Positions 36,562-46,675 are shown, numbered from the stretch's first letter. The stretch is 64,000 bases of DNA from Thermoanaerobacterales bacterium (GCA_012840135.1 DUMA01000004.1:90806-154805); one strand, 5' to 3'. Notes: generated by a model from the letters alone, not told the origin. Program-made: numbers and translations.

Positions 36562-38451
36562 ATGGGTAAAGTGATTGGTATAGATCTTGGTACTACAAAC
36601 TCGGTAGTTGCATATATGGAAGGAGGCCAGCCTGTAGTTATCCCCAACAGTGAGGGCTCGAGGCTTACGCCTTCAGTAGTGGCTTTCACCAAGGATGGAG
36701 AGCGCCTGGTAGGTCAGCTGGCAAAGCGTCAGGCCATAACAAACCCTGAAAGGACCGTCATCTCCATAAAAAGACATATGGGGACGGACTACAGAGTAAA
36801 CATAGATGGAAAAGCATATACTCCTCAGGAAATATCTGCTATGATACTGCAGAAATTAAAACAGGACGCCGAAAGTTATCTGGGAGAAAAAATAACTCAA
36901 GCGGTGATCACCGTCCCTGCTTACTTCACCGACAGCCAGAGGCAGGCGACGAAAGATGCTGGCAAGATAGCAGGTCTTGAAGTGCTCAGAATCATCAACG
37001 AACCCACGGCTTCAGCTCTGGCCTACGGCCTCGATAAAGGCGAAGACCATACGATACTTGTCTTTGACCTGGGAGGCGGCACTTTTGATGTTTCCATACT
37101 GGAGCTCGGCGATGGCGTCTTTGAGGTAAAGGCCACCAGCGGAAACAACCGGCTGGGAGGCGACGATTTCGATCAGCGTATCATCGACTATATAGCCAAT
37201 GAGTTCCAGAAGGAACACGGCATAGATTTGCGAAAAGACCGCATGGCCCTCCAGAGGCTGAAGGAGGCTGCGGAAAAAGCAAAAATAGAGCTGTCCAGCA
37301 TGGTAACCACCAACATAAATCTTCCCTTCATCACCGCCGATGCCAGCGGTCCCAAGCATCTAGACATGACCCTGACCAGGGCAAAATTTGAGGAGCTTAC
37401 CCGGGACCTGGTGGAAGCCACCATGGGCCCCACTCAGAGGGCTTTGAGCGATGCGGGGCTCAAACCTCAGGACATCGACAAGGTCATTCTGGTAGGAGGC
37501 TCAACCAGAATACCCGCCGTTCAGGAGGCCATCAAGAAATTCATCGGCAAGGAACCTCACAAAGGCGTCAACCCCGATGAAGTGGTAGCCATGGGCGCAG
37601 CCATCCAGGCGGGAGTGCTGGCCGGCGAGGTCCACGATGTGGTACTCCTGGATGTGACTCCGCTTTCCCTGGGTATAGAGACTCTTGGCGGTGTGTTCAC
37701 AAAACTTATAGAGCGGAACACCACCATACCTACATCCAAGAGCCAGATATTCACCACCGCCGCCGACGGCCAGACGGCTGTAGATATCCATGTGCTCCAG
37801 GGTGAAAGGCCCATGGCAGCCGATAATGTCACGCTGGGCAGATTCCAACTCACCGGAATTCCTCCAGCCCCCAGAGGAGTGCCCCGCATCGAGGTGACCT
37901 TCGACATCGATGTGAACGGTATAGTCCACGTCTCTGCCAAAGATCTGGGCACCGGCAAGGAACAAAAAATTACCATAACTTCATCTACAGGGCTAAAAGA
38001 AGATGAAATCCAGAAGATGATAAAGGACGCTGAAAAATACGCCGAAGAAGACAAAAAGAAAAAAGAAAAGATAGAAGCGAAGAACCATGCGGATTCACTT
38101 ATATACCAGTCTGAAAAGATGCTGGGCGATTTAAAGGATAAAATAAGCCAGGAAGATGCCGATAAGGTGAAAAAAGAGATAGAAAATGTCAGGAAGGCAC
38201 TGGATTCCGATGATGTTGAAAAGATAAAGAAAGCCACCGATGACCTGACCAAGGTATTTTACGACATTTCTTCAAGACTGTATCAATCGGCGGGCCAGGG
38301 GAATACCGGAGCGGGGCCGAACTTCAACCCCGGTGCGGGAGCTAACCCCTTTGGTGGAGGAGCATCCCAGGAAAACAGGAATGAGAATAAAAAAGACGAA
38401 AAGGTAGTGGATGCGGACTATAAAGTGATGGACGATGATGATAAGAAATAA
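36562..38451 (+). CDS. dnaK: Chaperone DnaK (Hsp70)
   Basis: A 629-residue Hsp70. The ATG at 36562 follows GGAGGTG. ATPase-domain motifs: [57 protein letters not shown]. The substrate domain starts after the linker ([16 protein letters not shown]). The C-terminal tail is Gly/Asn-rich ([15 protein letters not shown]) and ends KVMDDDDKK. It refolds proteins with DnaJ and GrpE. Confidence 0.98.
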   Translation: MGKVIGIDLGTTNSVVAYMEGGQPVVIPNSEGSRLTPSVVAFTKDGERLVGQLAKRQAITNPERTVISIKRHMGTDYRVNIDGKAYTPQEISAMILQKLKQDAESYLGEKITQAVITVPAYFTDSQRQATKDAGKIAGLEVLRIINEPTASALAYGLDKGEDHTILVFDLGGGTFDVSILELGDGVFEVKATSGNNRLGGDDFDQRIIDYIANEFQKEHGIDLRKDRMALQRLKEAAEKAKIELSSMVTTNINLPFITADASGPKHLDMTLTRAKFEELTRDLVEATMGPTQRALSDAGLKPQDIDKVILVGGSTRIPAVQEAIKKFIGKEPHKGVNPDEVVAMGAAIQAGVLAGEVHDVVLLDVTPLSLGIETLGGVFTKLIERNTTIPTSKSQIFTTAADGQTAVDIHVLQGERPMAADNVTLGRFQLTGIPPAPRGVPRIEVTFDIDVNGIVHVSAKDLGTGKEQKITITSSTGLKEDEIQKMIKDAEKYAEEDKKKKEKIEAKNHADSLIYQSEKMLGDLKDKISQEDADKVKKEIENVRKALDSDDVEKIKKATDDLTKVFYDISSRLYQSAGQGNTGAGPNFNPGAGANPFGGGASQENRNENKKDEKVVDADYKVMDDDDKK

Positions 38452-38478
38452 AAGCAGGCTCTTTATGAGCCGGCTTTT
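38450..38478 (+). terminator. Hairpin between dnaK and dnaJ
   Basis: AAAAGCAGGCTC pairs with GAGCCGGCTTTT around TTTAT with one A/G mismatch, overlapping the dnaK stop. It ends in TTTTAAATGG and probably reduces dnaJ expression relative to dnaK. Confidence 0.6.
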
Positions 38479-38495
38479 AAATGGAGTGATGCCGA

Positions 38496-39647
38496 TTGGC
38501 CAAAAGGGACTATTATGAAGTGCTCGGCGTAAGCAAAGACGCATCGGAAGAGGATATAAAAAAAGCATATAGAAAACTTGCACGCCAGTACCATCCCGAT
38601 GTAAATAAAAATGATAAGGATGCTGCAGAAAAGTTCAAGGAAATAAACGAAGCCTACGAAGTGCTAAAAGACCCCGAAAAGAGAGCCCGGTATGACCAGT
38701 TTGGCCATGCCGGCATGGGCCAGGGAGATTTCAACGCCGGCAATTTTGGCGGATTCGGCGATTTTGGTGACTTCGGCAATTTCGGAGGAGATTTCTTCGG
38801 GGATATCTTTGAAAACTTTTTCGGTGGTGGATTCGGAGGAACAAGGAGGCATGGACCGATTCGGGGTGCCGATGTACTGTATGACATGGAAATTTCTCTG
38901 GAAGAGGCTGCTACTGGAGTAGAAAGGGAAATCCAGGTATCGCGCATGGAAAAGTGCGAAAAATGTAATGGCACCGGAGCAAAGAACGGAACCCACCCCA
39001 AAACATGCCCGATGTGCGGCGGTACCGGACAGGTAAAAAATGTGCAGAATACGGCTTTCGGAAGGTTTGTCAACATTACCACCTGTGCAAGGTGCGGTGG
39101 CAAGGGCACAATCATAGAAGAACCTTGCCCTCACTGCCACGGCAGCGGTCAGGTACGGGCCCACAGGAAGATCAAAGTAAAAGTTCCCGCCGGCGTGGAT
39201 ACGGGCTCGCGCCTTCGAATAAGCGGAGAAGGAGAGCCCGGCGAACGCGGCGGCCCGCCGGGAGATCTATATGTGGTGATTCGGGTCAAACCCCACAAGC
39301 TTTTTATGCGACATGGCGATGACCTCATATATGAAGCTCAAATATCCTTTGTTCAGGCGGCTCTTGGCGATGAAATCGAAATACCTACGCTGGAAGGCAG
39401 GGTAAAGCTAAAAATACCTGAAGGGACTCAGCCGGGAACAAATTTCCGCCTGAAGGCCAAAGGCATCCCGCATATAAAAGGGTATGGCCGGGGGGACATG
39501 CACGTCAAGGTAAATGTAGTTATACCTGACAGGCTGAACGAAAAACAAAAGGAAATCCTGAGAAAATTTGCCGAGATAAGCGGCGAGGAATTAAAAGGTC
39601 CGTCAAAGGGGTTTTTCGGGAAAATGAAAGATGCCTTTGGCGTATAG
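38496..39647 (+). CDS. dnaJ: Chaperone DnaJ (Hsp40)
   Basis: A 383-residue co-chaperone. The start is TTG at 38496, 9 nt after GGAG. The J domain has HPD (YHPDVNKN), followed by a Gly/Phe region, four zinc repeats CxxCxGxG ([33 protein letters not shown]) and the C-terminal substrate domain. It delivers clients to DnaK. Confidence 0.98.
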   Translation: MAKRDYYEVLGVSKDASEEDIKKAYRKLARQYHPDVNKNDKDAAEKFKEINEAYEVLKDPEKRARYDQFGHAGMGQGDFNAGNFGGFGDFGDFGNFGGDFFGDIFENFFGGGFGGTRRHGPIRGADVLYDMEISLEEAATGVEREIQVSRMEKCEKCNGTGAKNGTHPKTCPMCGGTGQVKNVQNTAFGRFVNITTCARCGGKGTIIEEPCPHCHGSGQVRAHRKIKVKVPAGVDTGSRLRISGEGEPGERGGPPGDLYVVIRVKPHKLFMRHGDDLIYEAQISFVQAALGDEIEIPTLEGRVKLKIPEGTQPGTNFRLKAKGIPHIKGYGRGDMHVKVNVVIPDRLNEKQKEILRKFAEISGEELKGPSKGFFGKMKDAFGV

Positions 39648-39660
39648 CCGGGAGGTAAAT

Positions 39661-40605
39661 ATGAACTGGGTTGAGATTAAAATTAAAACTTCCACCGAAG
39701 CCATTGAAGCCATATCAAATATTTTCTATGAAGCTGGTGTCATGGGAATTGTCATAGAGGATCCCAAGGATTACCTCCGTCCTCAGGACGAAAAACAGTG
39801 GGATTATGTAGAAATTCCCGAGGGCATTGATTTCGAGGAGGCTATAGTTACTGGCTACCTGGTGGAAGACAGCAGCATTGCCGAAAGAGTCAGAGAAATC
39901 AAGGGGAGGGTAAAGCAGCTTCCCGAATACGGCTTGAGTATCGGCAAGGGCGAAATGGTCCTGAGCACCATTTCAGATGATGATTGGGCCAACGCCTGGA
40001 AAAAGTATTACAAACCAACCCATATTGGGAAAAGTCTCGTAATAAAACCATCCTGGGAAACATACCGGCCAGAGGCAGGAGAAATCGTGATAGACCTGGA
40101 CCCGGGCATGGCCTTCGGCACGGGCACTCATGAAACCACCAGATTGTGCATGGAACTGCTGGAAAAATATATGAAAAAAGGCTTTACCGTTATAGACATC
40201 GGCTGTGGTTCAGGCATTCTATCCATAGTGGCAGGGAAACTGGGAGCTTCCGATGTTTTGGCCATCGATAAGGACGATGTGGCCATAAAGGTGGCACGGG
40301 AGAATGTAGAAAGGAACGATTTAAGCCAGATAATAAAAGTGCTCAAAGGCGACAGTCTGCGGAATATTTCTTTTAAGGCGGACATTATAGTGGCCAATAT
40401 CATAGCTGACGTAATAATAGATTTGAGCGGAGATATTCCCATGAACCTGAAAGAAGGGGGAATTTTTCTGGCATCAGGCATCATAAAAGACCGCAAGCTT
40501 TCAGTGGTGGAAGCCTTAGAGAAATACGGTTTTGACCTGGTGGAAGAGTCTGAGAAAGGTGAATGGGTTGCACTGGTATCAAAACAGGCCCCCATCAGAA
40601 ACTGA
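39661..40605 (+). CDS. prmA: Ribosomal protein L11 methyltransferase
   Basis: A 314-residue SAM-dependent enzyme that methylates ribosomal protein L11. The ATG at 39661 follows GGGAGGT. The SAM-binding core has VIDIGCGSGILSIVAGKLG, and the catalytic-site region MAFGTGTHETTRL and NIIADVI follow the family. It follows dnaJ directly, as in Bacillus. Its stop TGA overlaps the ATG of rsmE (TGATG). Confidence 0.96.
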   Translation: MNWVEIKIKTSTEAIEAISNIFYEAGVMGIVIEDPKDYLRPQDEKQWDYVEIPEGIDFEEAIVTGYLVEDSSIAERVREIKGRVKQLPEYGLSIGKGEMVLSTISDDDWANAWKKYYKPTHIGKSLVIKPSWETYRPEAGEIVIDLDPGMAFGTGTHETTRLCMELLEKYMKKGFTVIDIGCGSGILSIVAGKLGASDVLAIDKDDVAIKVARENVERNDLSQIIKVLKGDSLRNISFKADIIVANIIADVIIDLSGDIPMNLKEGGIFLASGIIKDRKLSVVEALEKYGFDLVEESEKGEWVALVSKQAPIRN

Positions 40606-40611
40606 TGGGGG
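40589..40611 (+). promoter_or_regulatory. Strong hairpin at the prmA-rsmE stop/start overlap
   Basis: CCCCCATCAG (40589-40598) and CTGATGGGGG (40602-40611) pair perfectly around AAA. The stem holds the TGATG overlap and the start of rsmE. There is no T-run after it. It may hide the rsmE start unless prmA is translated. Confidence 0.55.
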
Positions 40612-41381
40612 TGAATTTTACGCCCAGATTTTTTGTTTTTAAAGAGCTAAAAGCAAATGACACTGTGGTAATTTCGGGAAATGACGCCCATCACATAATA
40701 AAGGTGCTGCGGCATAAACCCGGAGACCTTTTAAAACTTTCCGACGGAAATAGCACGGAAGCTACAGCCGTTATAAAAGAAATTGACATAAAAAACCTCC
40801 AAATAAAAACAGAGATTATAGAGAAAAATATAAGAGAAAAGATAAAGCCCGTAATAACCCTTTTTCAGGGTTTGCCCAAAGGGGATAAATTTGATTTTAT
40901 CCTTCAGAAAAACACAGAACTGGGTGTGGCAAAATTTGTCCCCATAATAACCGAACGAACTGTGGTGGATCTTTCTCAAAAGAAACTTTCAAATCGCATG
41001 CAGCGATGGAAAAAAATTGTGGAGGAAGCTTCAAAACAGTGTATGCGCCTGGATGTGCCGCAGGTAGCTGAAGTGGAAGGATTTGATGAAAGTTTAAAAG
41101 ATATATGCGGCTATAATATAGCCATCATACCCTGGGAAGAAGAAAAATCGTGCTATTTAAAGAGTATCCTGACCGGACTCCAAAGACATGATGCTTTAAA
41201 AATAGCAGTTTTCATCGGGCCCGAAGGGGGTTTTACCTCAGCGGAAATAGAGAAGGCAAAAAAATCCGGTGCCGTGCCGGTGAGCCTTGGCTCCAGAATT
41301 TTGAGAACCGAGACTGCATCCGTAGCTGTTTGTGCAGCAATCATGTATGAACTGGGTGAATTGGGAGGTCGAAATGCCTAA
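40605..41381 (+). CDS. rsmE: 16S rRNA (uracil(1498)-N(3))-methyltransferase
   Basis: A 258-residue SPOUT-family methyltransferase. The start taken is ATG 40605, overlapping the prmA stop; GTG 40611 is an alternative. The family pattern FTPRFFVFKEL, GNDAHHIIKVLRHKPGD, then the knot region with IGPEGGFTSAEIEKA and LGSRILRTETASVAV is seen. mtaB begins inside its 3' end (8-nt overlap). Confidence 0.94.
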   Translation: MGVNFTPRFFVFKELKANDTVVISGNDAHHIIKVLRHKPGDLLKLSDGNSTEATAVIKEIDIKNLQIKTEIIEKNIREKIKPVITLFQGLPKGDKFDFILQKNTELGVAKFVPIITERTVVDLSQKKLSNRMQRWKKIVEEASKQCMRLDVPQVAEVEGFDESLKDICGYNIAIIPWEEEKSCYLKSILTGLQRHDALKIAVFIGPEGGFTSAEIEKAKKSGAVPVSLGSRILRTETASVAVCAAIMYELGELGGRNA

Positions 41382-42675
41382 AGTAGCTTTTTATACCCTC
41401 GGGTGTAAGGTAAATCAGTATGAATCCGATGCCATGGCAGAGCTTTTTAAAGAGCGTGGATACGAAATAGTGGATTTCGAAACCAAAGCCGATGTATATG
41501 TGATAAACACATGTGACGTAACCAATGAAAGTGCCCGAAAATCAAGGCAGATGATAAGAAAAGCCTCCCGCATAAACCCTCATGCCAGGGTAGCGGTGGT
41601 GGGCTGCTATGCGCAGCTTGAATCGAGCGAGATATCCAGGATACCAGGCGTTGATGTGATCGTAGGCACAAAAGATCGCCGCCGCATAGTGGACCTTGTT
41701 GAAGAATCTATTGAAAAGCATAAACAAATCGTGGCAGTGGAAGATATCATGAAGGAGAAAAGCTTCGAGGAAATAGCCTTTAAAGGCTTGAGGCAGAGGA
41801 CCAGGGCTTTTCTTAAGATTCAAGAAGGATGCAATATGTTTTGCTCCTATTGCATTATTCCCTATGCAAGAGGCCCCGTCAGAAGCAGGCCGGTGGAAAG
41901 CATAATAAAAGAGGCGCAAGAGCTGGCTGCGGAGGGTTTTAAAGAAATAGTACTGACGGGAATCCATCTGGGACTTTACGGCCATGATTTCGGTAGGAAG
42001 GAACATCACTTGTTCGAAGTAATTTCCAGACTTTCAAGAGTAGAAGGCATAAGGAGAATCAGATTGAGCTCTATTGAAGCCCTGGAACTTACCGATGAGT
42101 TTTTGAAAGGCCTTGCCGAACTTGAAAACTTCTGCCATCACTTTCACATCCCTCTTCAGAGCGGTTGCGACAGCGTACTTGCACGCATGAACCGCCGATA
42201 CTCTACTGCTCAATTCAAAGAGAGGGTGGATTATATAAGGGAAATAATGCCTGATGTCTCCATAACTACCGATGTCATCGTGGGATTTCCCGGAGAAACC
42301 CGGGAGGAATTCGATACCACCTTCAATTTTATAAAGGAAGTAGGGTTTTCCAGGCTCCATGTCTTTCCATTTTCGCCAAGAGAAGGCACGCCGGCTGCCA
42401 GAATGCCGGACCATGTGAAAAAGAGCGTAAAGGATGAAAGAACTCACAGACTCATCGATTTAAGCCGGGAGCTGGAAAGAAATTTCCGGCAAAAGTTTTT
42501 GGGCAAAACGGTAGAGGTGTTGTTTGAAGAAAAGATAGATAATAATACCTATGAAGGCCTGACTGGAAACTACATGAAAGTTGCGGTTTCGTCCGAGGAA
42601 AACCTTCACAATAAACTGGAGCAGGTGATCCTCAGGGAAAATGGTCACGATCACCTCATAGGTGAAATTTGTTAA
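41374..42675 (+). CDS. mtaB: tRNA t6A37 methylthiotransferase MtaB
   Basis: A 433-residue radical SAM enzyme that adds a methylthio group to t6A37 of tRNA, giving ms2t6A. The ATG at 41374 follows GGGAGGTCG. N-terminal UPF0004 with cluster Cys in TLGCKVNQYESDAM, VINTCDVTNES and VGCYAQLE; radical SAM Cys motif GCNMFCSYCIIPYARG; C-terminal TRAM-like domain. It is the last gene of the heat-shock-headed cluster. Confidence 0.95.
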   Translation: MPKVAFYTLGCKVNQYESDAMAELFKERGYEIVDFETKADVYVINTCDVTNESARKSRQMIRKASRINPHARVAVVGCYAQLESSEISRIPGVDVIVGTKDRRRIVDLVEESIEKHKQIVAVEDIMKEKSFEEIAFKGLRQRTRAFLKIQEGCNMFCSYCIIPYARGPVRSRPVESIIKEAQELAAEGFKEIVLTGIHLGLYGHDFGRKEHHLFEVISRLSRVEGIRRIRLSSIEALELTDEFLKGLAELENFCHHFHIPLQSGCDSVLARMNRRYSTAQFKERVDYIREIMPDVSITTDVIVGFPGETREEFDTTFNFIKEVGFSRLHVFPFSPREGTPAARMPDHVKKSVKDERTHRLIDLSRELERNFRQKFLGKTVEVLFEEKIDNNTYEGLTGNYMKVAVSSEENLHNKLEQVILRENGHDHLIGEIC

Positions 42676-42898
42676 AAAAAATTTCGCTGCAAGCAGGAAA
42701 ATTGGCCTCAGGTGTGGAATAATTTTTAAGAATAAATTGCAAACAAGACACCTCTGCCGCTTCGTGGCACTCTCTGATAAATGAAAATTTATTTTCAGGT
42801 AGTGAGAATAAAACCAAATCACACATCAAACCTCTCGCCTCGCACTTAAAGTAGCGAGGAGGTATATCCCCTAACCTTAAAAAAGGAGGTGGAAAGCG

Positions 42899-43240
42899 AT
42901 GGACTGTATTTTTTGCAAAATAATCCAGCATGAAATACCTGCAAATACCGTCTATGAGGATGATGAGGTGATAGCCTTTAAAGATATCAATCCTCAGGCC
43001 CCCATCCATCTCCTGATAGTTCCCAAAGAACATGTGGCTTCCATAATGGAAATAAACGACGACAACAGGGAAATACTGAATAAAATCATCCAGGTAGCAC
43101 AAAATCTTGCAAGGCAAAATAATATAGATAATAAGGGATTCAGGCTGGTAGTCAATACCGGCGATGATGGAGGTCAAACGGTAAAGCACCTGCATTTTCA
43201 TCTTCTAGGAGGCAGGTTCATGACATGGCCTCCCGGATGA
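42899..43240 (+). CDS. HIT family hydrolase (HinT-like)
   Basis: A 113-residue purine nucleoside phosphoramidase-type protein. The ATG at 42899 follows AAAGGAGGTGG. It begins CIFCKIIQHEIPA (zinc Cys pair), then PIHLLIVPKEH, and has the histidine triad HLHFHLL. The upstream 223 nt have no gene; they contain a CCTCGC/GCGAGG hairpin near 42837-42861. Confidence 0.95.
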   Translation: MDCIFCKIIQHEIPANTVYEDDEVIAFKDINPQAPIHLLIVPKEHVASIMEINDDNREILNKIIQVAQNLARQNNIDNKGFRLVVNTGDDGGQTVKHLHFHLLGGRFMTWPPG

Positions 43241-43254
43241 TATTGACGGGAGGC
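43228..43254 (+). terminator. Hairpin at the end of the HIT gene
   Basis: GCCTCCCG (43228-43235) pairs with CGGGAGGC (43247-43254) around the HIT-gene stop. No clear T-run, so it is a processing or partial termination hairpin before rpsU. Confidence 0.5.
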
Positions 43255-43313
43255 TCCATAAGCCTTATAATTAAGTGAGTTGCAGCAAAAGAGAGCGGAG
43301 GGAGGGAGTAAAA

Positions 43314-43496
43314 ATGGCAGAAGTAAGAGTGGGGGAAAATGAATCACTGGACAATGCACTTCGGAGATTTAAACGCCAGTGCCAGAAGGCGGGCGTTCTT
43401 TCAGAAGTCAGGAAGCGGGAACATTATGAAAAACCCAGCGTGAGAAGAAAGAAAAAATCCGAAGCAGCCAGAAGGAGGAAATTTAACAAGTTTTAA
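43314..43496 (+). CDS. rpsU: 30S ribosomal protein S21
   Basis: A 60-residue basic protein. The ATG at 43314 follows GGAGGGAG; the upstream extension is rejected. [20 protein letters not shown] and the C-terminal [17 protein letters not shown] are typical. It acts at the 3' end of 16S rRNA in initiation. yqeY follows by 11 nt. Confidence 0.97.
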   Translation: MAEVRVGENESLDNALRRFKRQCQKAGVLSEVRKREHYEKPSVRRKKKSEAARRRKFNKF

Positions 43497-43507
43497 GGAG
43501 AGATAAC

Positions 43508-43951
43508 ATGTCTATAAAAGATGTGTTAAATCAGGACATGAAGGCTGCCTTAAAAGAGGGCGATAAAGACAGGTTGTCGGTCATAAGGATGGCCAGATCT
43601 GCCATTCTTTACGCGGAAAAGGAGAGACTTCATGAACTGGATGACGGAGAGGTCATAGAAGTATTATCCCGTGAGGTAAAAAAACTGAAAGATGATCGGG
43701 ATGAGTTTGAGCGGCTCGGCAGGACCGAACAGGCTCAAAAGCTGGGTCAAGAGATCGACATATTGATGAGTTACCTCCCTCAGCAATTGACTGATGATGA
43801 AGTGGAAGAGATAGTACGTCAGACCATATTTGAAGTCGGAGCCAACAGCGTTAAGGATATGGGCAGGGTCATGAGTGCCATTATGCCCAAGGTTAAAGGT
43901 AGGGCCGATGGTAGGGTTGTAAATACTATTGTAAAAAAGCTGCTTCAATAA
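43508..43951 (+). CDS. yqeY: GatB/YqeY domain protein
   Basis: A 147-residue protein of the YqeY family (similar to the C-terminal tRNA-binding part of GatB). The ATG at 43508 follows AAGGAGAG. Features: DMKAALKEGDKDRLSVIRM at the N-terminus, LSYLPQQLTDDEVEEIV-like (MSYLPQQLTDDEV), and DMGRVMSAIMPKVKGRADG. The function is unsettled; rpsU-yqeY is a standard pair. Confidence 0.94.
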   Translation: MSIKDVLNQDMKAALKEGDKDRLSVIRMARSAILYAEKERLHELDDGEVIEVLSREVKKLKDDRDEFERLGRTEQAQKLGQEIDILMSYLPQQLTDDEVEEIVRQTIFEVGANSVKDMGRVMSAIMPKVKGRADGRVVNTIVKKLLQ

Positions 43952-43996
43952 AAAATAAAGATCGGTTCTGAAGCCGGAAATTATAAACCAGGTTTT

Positions 43997-44027
43997 AAAG
44001 GATTTGCCCAGAGCAAATCCTTTTTTT
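43997..44027 (+). terminator. yqeY terminator, first of two
   Basis: AAAGGATTTGC (43997-44007) pairs with GCAAATCCTTT (44013-44023) followed by more Ts to 44027. Confidence 0.9.
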
Positions 44028-44042
44028 GATAAGTATAAAATC

Positions 44043-44067
44043 AGTCCGCCCAGGCGGACTTTTTTTT
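44043..44067 (+). terminator. Second tandem terminator
   Basis: AGTCCGCC (44043-44050), 2-nt loop, GGCGGACT (44053-44060), then seven Ts. It is 15 nt after the first, so the rpsU-yqeY and yqfC operons are tightly separated. Confidence 0.9.
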
Positions 44068-44136
44068 GTAATTAAACATGAATATGTAGAATAAATTTTT
44101 AGAGAATCTATTTTATTTTCAAGAAGGGATCTAAAT

Positions 44137-44406
44137 ATGAGTGATGGAATAAAAAAGCGCATTTCAGATGCTCTGGAATTGCCCGGGGACATTGTTCTGA
44201 ATCTTCCGCGGGTTATCGTAACAGGCAATATATCCGTATTCGTTGAAAACCACAAAGGCATTGTAGAATACGACTCTGACAGAATCCGCATCAATACTGC
44301 GGCAGGAACGGTAATTGTAAAGGGCGAAGGGTTGCTGATTAAGTCCCTGGTGGCCGATGAGGTAACCATAGAGGGTCGACTCAAATTAATAGAATTTGAG
44401 GAATGA
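44137..44406 (+). CDS. yqfC: Sporulation protein YqfC
   Basis: An 89-residue protein of the YabP/YqfC family (PF07873), needed in Bacillus for mother-cell sporulation events. The ATG at 44137 follows AAGAAGGGA. Core: LELPGDIVLNLPRVIVTGN and the beta repeat VTIEGRLKLIEFEE. It overlaps the reading frame upstream of yqfD (stop at 44406). Confidence 0.9.
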   Translation: MSDGIKKRISDALELPGDIVLNLPRVIVTGNISVFVENHKGIVEYDSDRIRINTAAGTVIVKGEGLLIKSLVADEVTIEGRLKLIEFEE

Positions 44407-44426
44407 CCATTAAGGGGGGGCCTGCG

Positions 44427-45644
44427 GTGCTGTTTATTAAATTATGGAATTATTTTCGCGGATATGTTATTATTAAAATATCGGGGGAATATGCGGAAAG
44501 GCTTCTGAATCAAGCGGCCTTAAAGAGCATATATCTATGGGATGTAAGGCGCATTGACAGCAAAGCGCTGATAGCCGGAGTGAGCGTAAGCGACTTTCTC
44601 AGTTTAAGCCGTCTGGCCAGAAAAACCCGCTGCCGAATACTTATCCTTCGCAAGGCAGGCCTTTTCTTCCTGTTGAACAGGGCAAGAAGGAGAAAAGTGC
44701 TTCTGGCCGGGGCCGGACTGTTTATAGCCGCCGTATATTTCCTTTCTTCATTTATCTGGAGCATAGATGTAATTACTCAGAACCCCCAGCTCAAAGAGGC
44801 TGTTGAAAGCGATTTGAGGCAGTGGGGATTGAAAGAAGGTACATTCAAGTACCATCTGGATACAAAGTATTATCTGGATAAAATCCTTCAGCAGCACAAG
44901 GAAGTTGCCTGGGGAGAGATCCGTGTAAAAGGCTCAAGGCTGGTGATAGAGCTCATAGAGAAGAAAATGCCTCCGGAACTTGAAGAAAATACACCTTGTG
45001 ATATAATAGCTTCAAAGGATGGAATAATTGAAGAAATTATACCTTTCAAAGGTGAAGCGCTGGTAAAGCCTGGAGACACTGTAAGTGCAGGTGATGTGCT
45101 GATAACCGGAAGAGTGGCTATAAAATCGGATCAGACCCGGGAAGATTTGAAAAATCAAGCAGATCAAACCAGGGTGCTTTTAGTCCATGCCGGGGGTATT
45201 GTAAAGGCGAGGACATGGTATCAAAAAGCAGTCAAGATTCCTCTGGTAAAAGTAGAAAACATTCCTACAGGCAGGGTTAAAAAAGCGTATAGACTTCAGC
45301 TGGGAAAAAACGTATTAAAATTCCAGTGGGGCAAAGTGCCCTTTGCACTTTATGAAACAGAAACCGTGGAAGAAACCCGGCTGTTGCCAGAAAGCATAGG
45401 AGATGTCAGATTCAGTATAATAAATTGCAGGGAAGTCCAGACAAGAAGACAGTTTCTGGGTGTGGAGAAAGCTGCTCAGGAAGCCGAAAAGCAGCTCCTG
45501 GAGGTGCTCGAAAGTCTTCCGGAGGATATTAAAATTACCAGAAAAAGGATGGATTTTGCACTGGACTCTGATGAAAAAAACGTGATTGGCTCTTTGACAT
45601 TGGAAGTCATTGAAGATATAGGCAGGGAGCAGGAATTTAATTAA
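44427..45644 (+). CDS. yqfD: Sporulation protein YqfD
   Basis: About 405 residues. The GTG at 44427 is 6 nt after GGGGGG and matches the family start (LFIKLWNYFRGYVIIKI); ATG 44403 overlaps the yqfC stop and is an alternative. A membrane segment (VLLAGAGLFIAAVYFLSSFIW) near residue 90 is followed by a large outside domain. It is a mother-cell sporulation protein (stage IV type). Its partner YqfC precedes it. Confidence 0.92.
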   Translation: MLFIKLWNYFRGYVIIKISGEYAERLLNQAALKSIYLWDVRRIDSKALIAGVSVSDFLSLSRLARKTRCRILILRKAGLFFLLNRARRRKVLLAGAGLFIAAVYFLSSFIWSIDVITQNPQLKEAVESDLRQWGLKEGTFKYHLDTKYYLDKILQQHKEVAWGEIRVKGSRLVIELIEKKMPPELEENTPCDIIASKDGIIEEIIPFKGEALVKPGDTVSAGDVLITGRVAIKSDQTREDLKNQADQTRVLLVHAGGIVKARTWYQKAVKIPLVKVENIPTGRVKKAYRLQLGKNVLKFQWGKVPFALYETETVEETRLLPESIGDVRFSIINCREVQTRRQFLGVEKAAQEAEKQLLEVLESLPEDIKITRKRMDFALDSDEKNVIGSLTLEVIEDIGREQEFN

Positions 45645-45687
45645 AAAATCTTTGCTTTTCCTAAACATTATATAAGGAGGAGAAAAT

Positions 45688-46671
45688 TTGGGGAAAAACC
45701 TCGCAGAGGCACAGGTGACAGTTGATGATGTCAGCAGCCTGGCATTTTTGTTTGGAAACAGAGACGAGAACATAAGATTCATAGAAGAGACATTTAACGT
45801 CAGGGTTCTGACCCGGGATGGCAATATAACAATATTGGGCGACGCGGACGATGTGGAATCGGTCCAGAAACTTTTTAACCAGCTGATAGAGGTTATAAGA
45901 GGTGGCAATCAGTTGACCGCGCCCGATGTAAAGTATTTTGCAGGACTTGTGCAGGAGGGTAAGAGTGAAAAAATTACCGAACTGTACGATGATGTTATTT
46001 GTTACACGCACCGGGGCAAGCCTATAAAGCCAAAGACCATAGGCCAGAAGCTGTATGTGCAGGCCATCAAGAATAATGACGTGGTCTTTGGCATAGGTCC
46101 TGCCGGTACCGGCAAGACATACCTTGCTATGGCTATGGCAGTGACGGCCTTCAAAGAAAAGGAAGTAAACAGGATTATTCTGACCAGGCCGGCGGTGGAG
46201 GCAGGAGAAAAACTCGGTTTTCTGCCCGGCGACCTGCAGGATAAGGTGGATCCGTATCTGAGGCCCCTTTACGATGCCCTTTATGACATTCTGGGGGTGG
46301 AATCCTTCCGGCGCCTTATGGAAAGAGGGTTGATTGAGGTAGCTCCCCTGGCGTACATGAGGGGCAGGACTTTAGATGATTCCTTCATCATCCTGGATGA
46401 AGCCCAGAATACTACTTCCGAGCAGATGAAAATGTTCCTTACAAGACTTGGATATGGTTCCAAAGCAGTGGTCACCGGGGACATCACCCAGATCGATCTG
46501 CCAAAGGGAGTCTTTTCCGGCCTGGAGGAAGTACAACAGGTGCTCAAAGATGTTAGAGGCGTAAAATTCGTATACCTTGACGACAAAGATGTAGTGCGCC
46601 ACGAAGTGGTGCAGAGAATAATAAAGGCCTACGAGAGATTCGAAGAAAAGCGCCAGCAATGCGGGGAGTGA
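45688..46671 (+). CDS. phoH: PhoH family ATPase
   Basis: A 327-residue P-loop ATPase with an N-terminal KH-like domain. The start is TTG at 45688, 7 nt after AAGGAGG. Walker A is GIGPAGTGKTYLAMA, Walker B is FIILDEAQNTT, and VTGDITQIDLP follows. PhoH proteins are putative RNA helicase/ribonuclease partners, often next to ybeY, as here (ybeY is one gene further). Confidence 0.95.
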   Translation: MGKNLAEAQVTVDDVSSLAFLFGNRDENIRFIEETFNVRVLTRDGNITILGDADDVESVQKLFNQLIEVIRGGNQLTAPDVKYFAGLVQEGKSEKITELYDDVICYTHRGKPIKPKTIGQKLYVQAIKNNDVVFGIGPAGTGKTYLAMAMAVTAFKEKEVNRIILTRPAVEAGEKLGFLPGDLQDKVDPYLRPLYDALYDILGVESFRRLMERGLIEVAPLAYMRGRTLDDSFIILDEAQNTTSEQMKMFLTRLGYGSKAVVTGDITQIDLPKGVFSGLEEVQQVLKDVRGVKFVYLDDKDVVRHEVVQRIIKAYERFEEKRQQCGE

Positions 46672-46675
46672 TTTT

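Noticed and set aside
40611..40622. ACG start codon for rsmE (matching the PRFFV start of many homologs)
   Set aside because: ATG 40605 overlaps the prmA stop in frame and gives a reasonable protein, so a rare codon is not needed.
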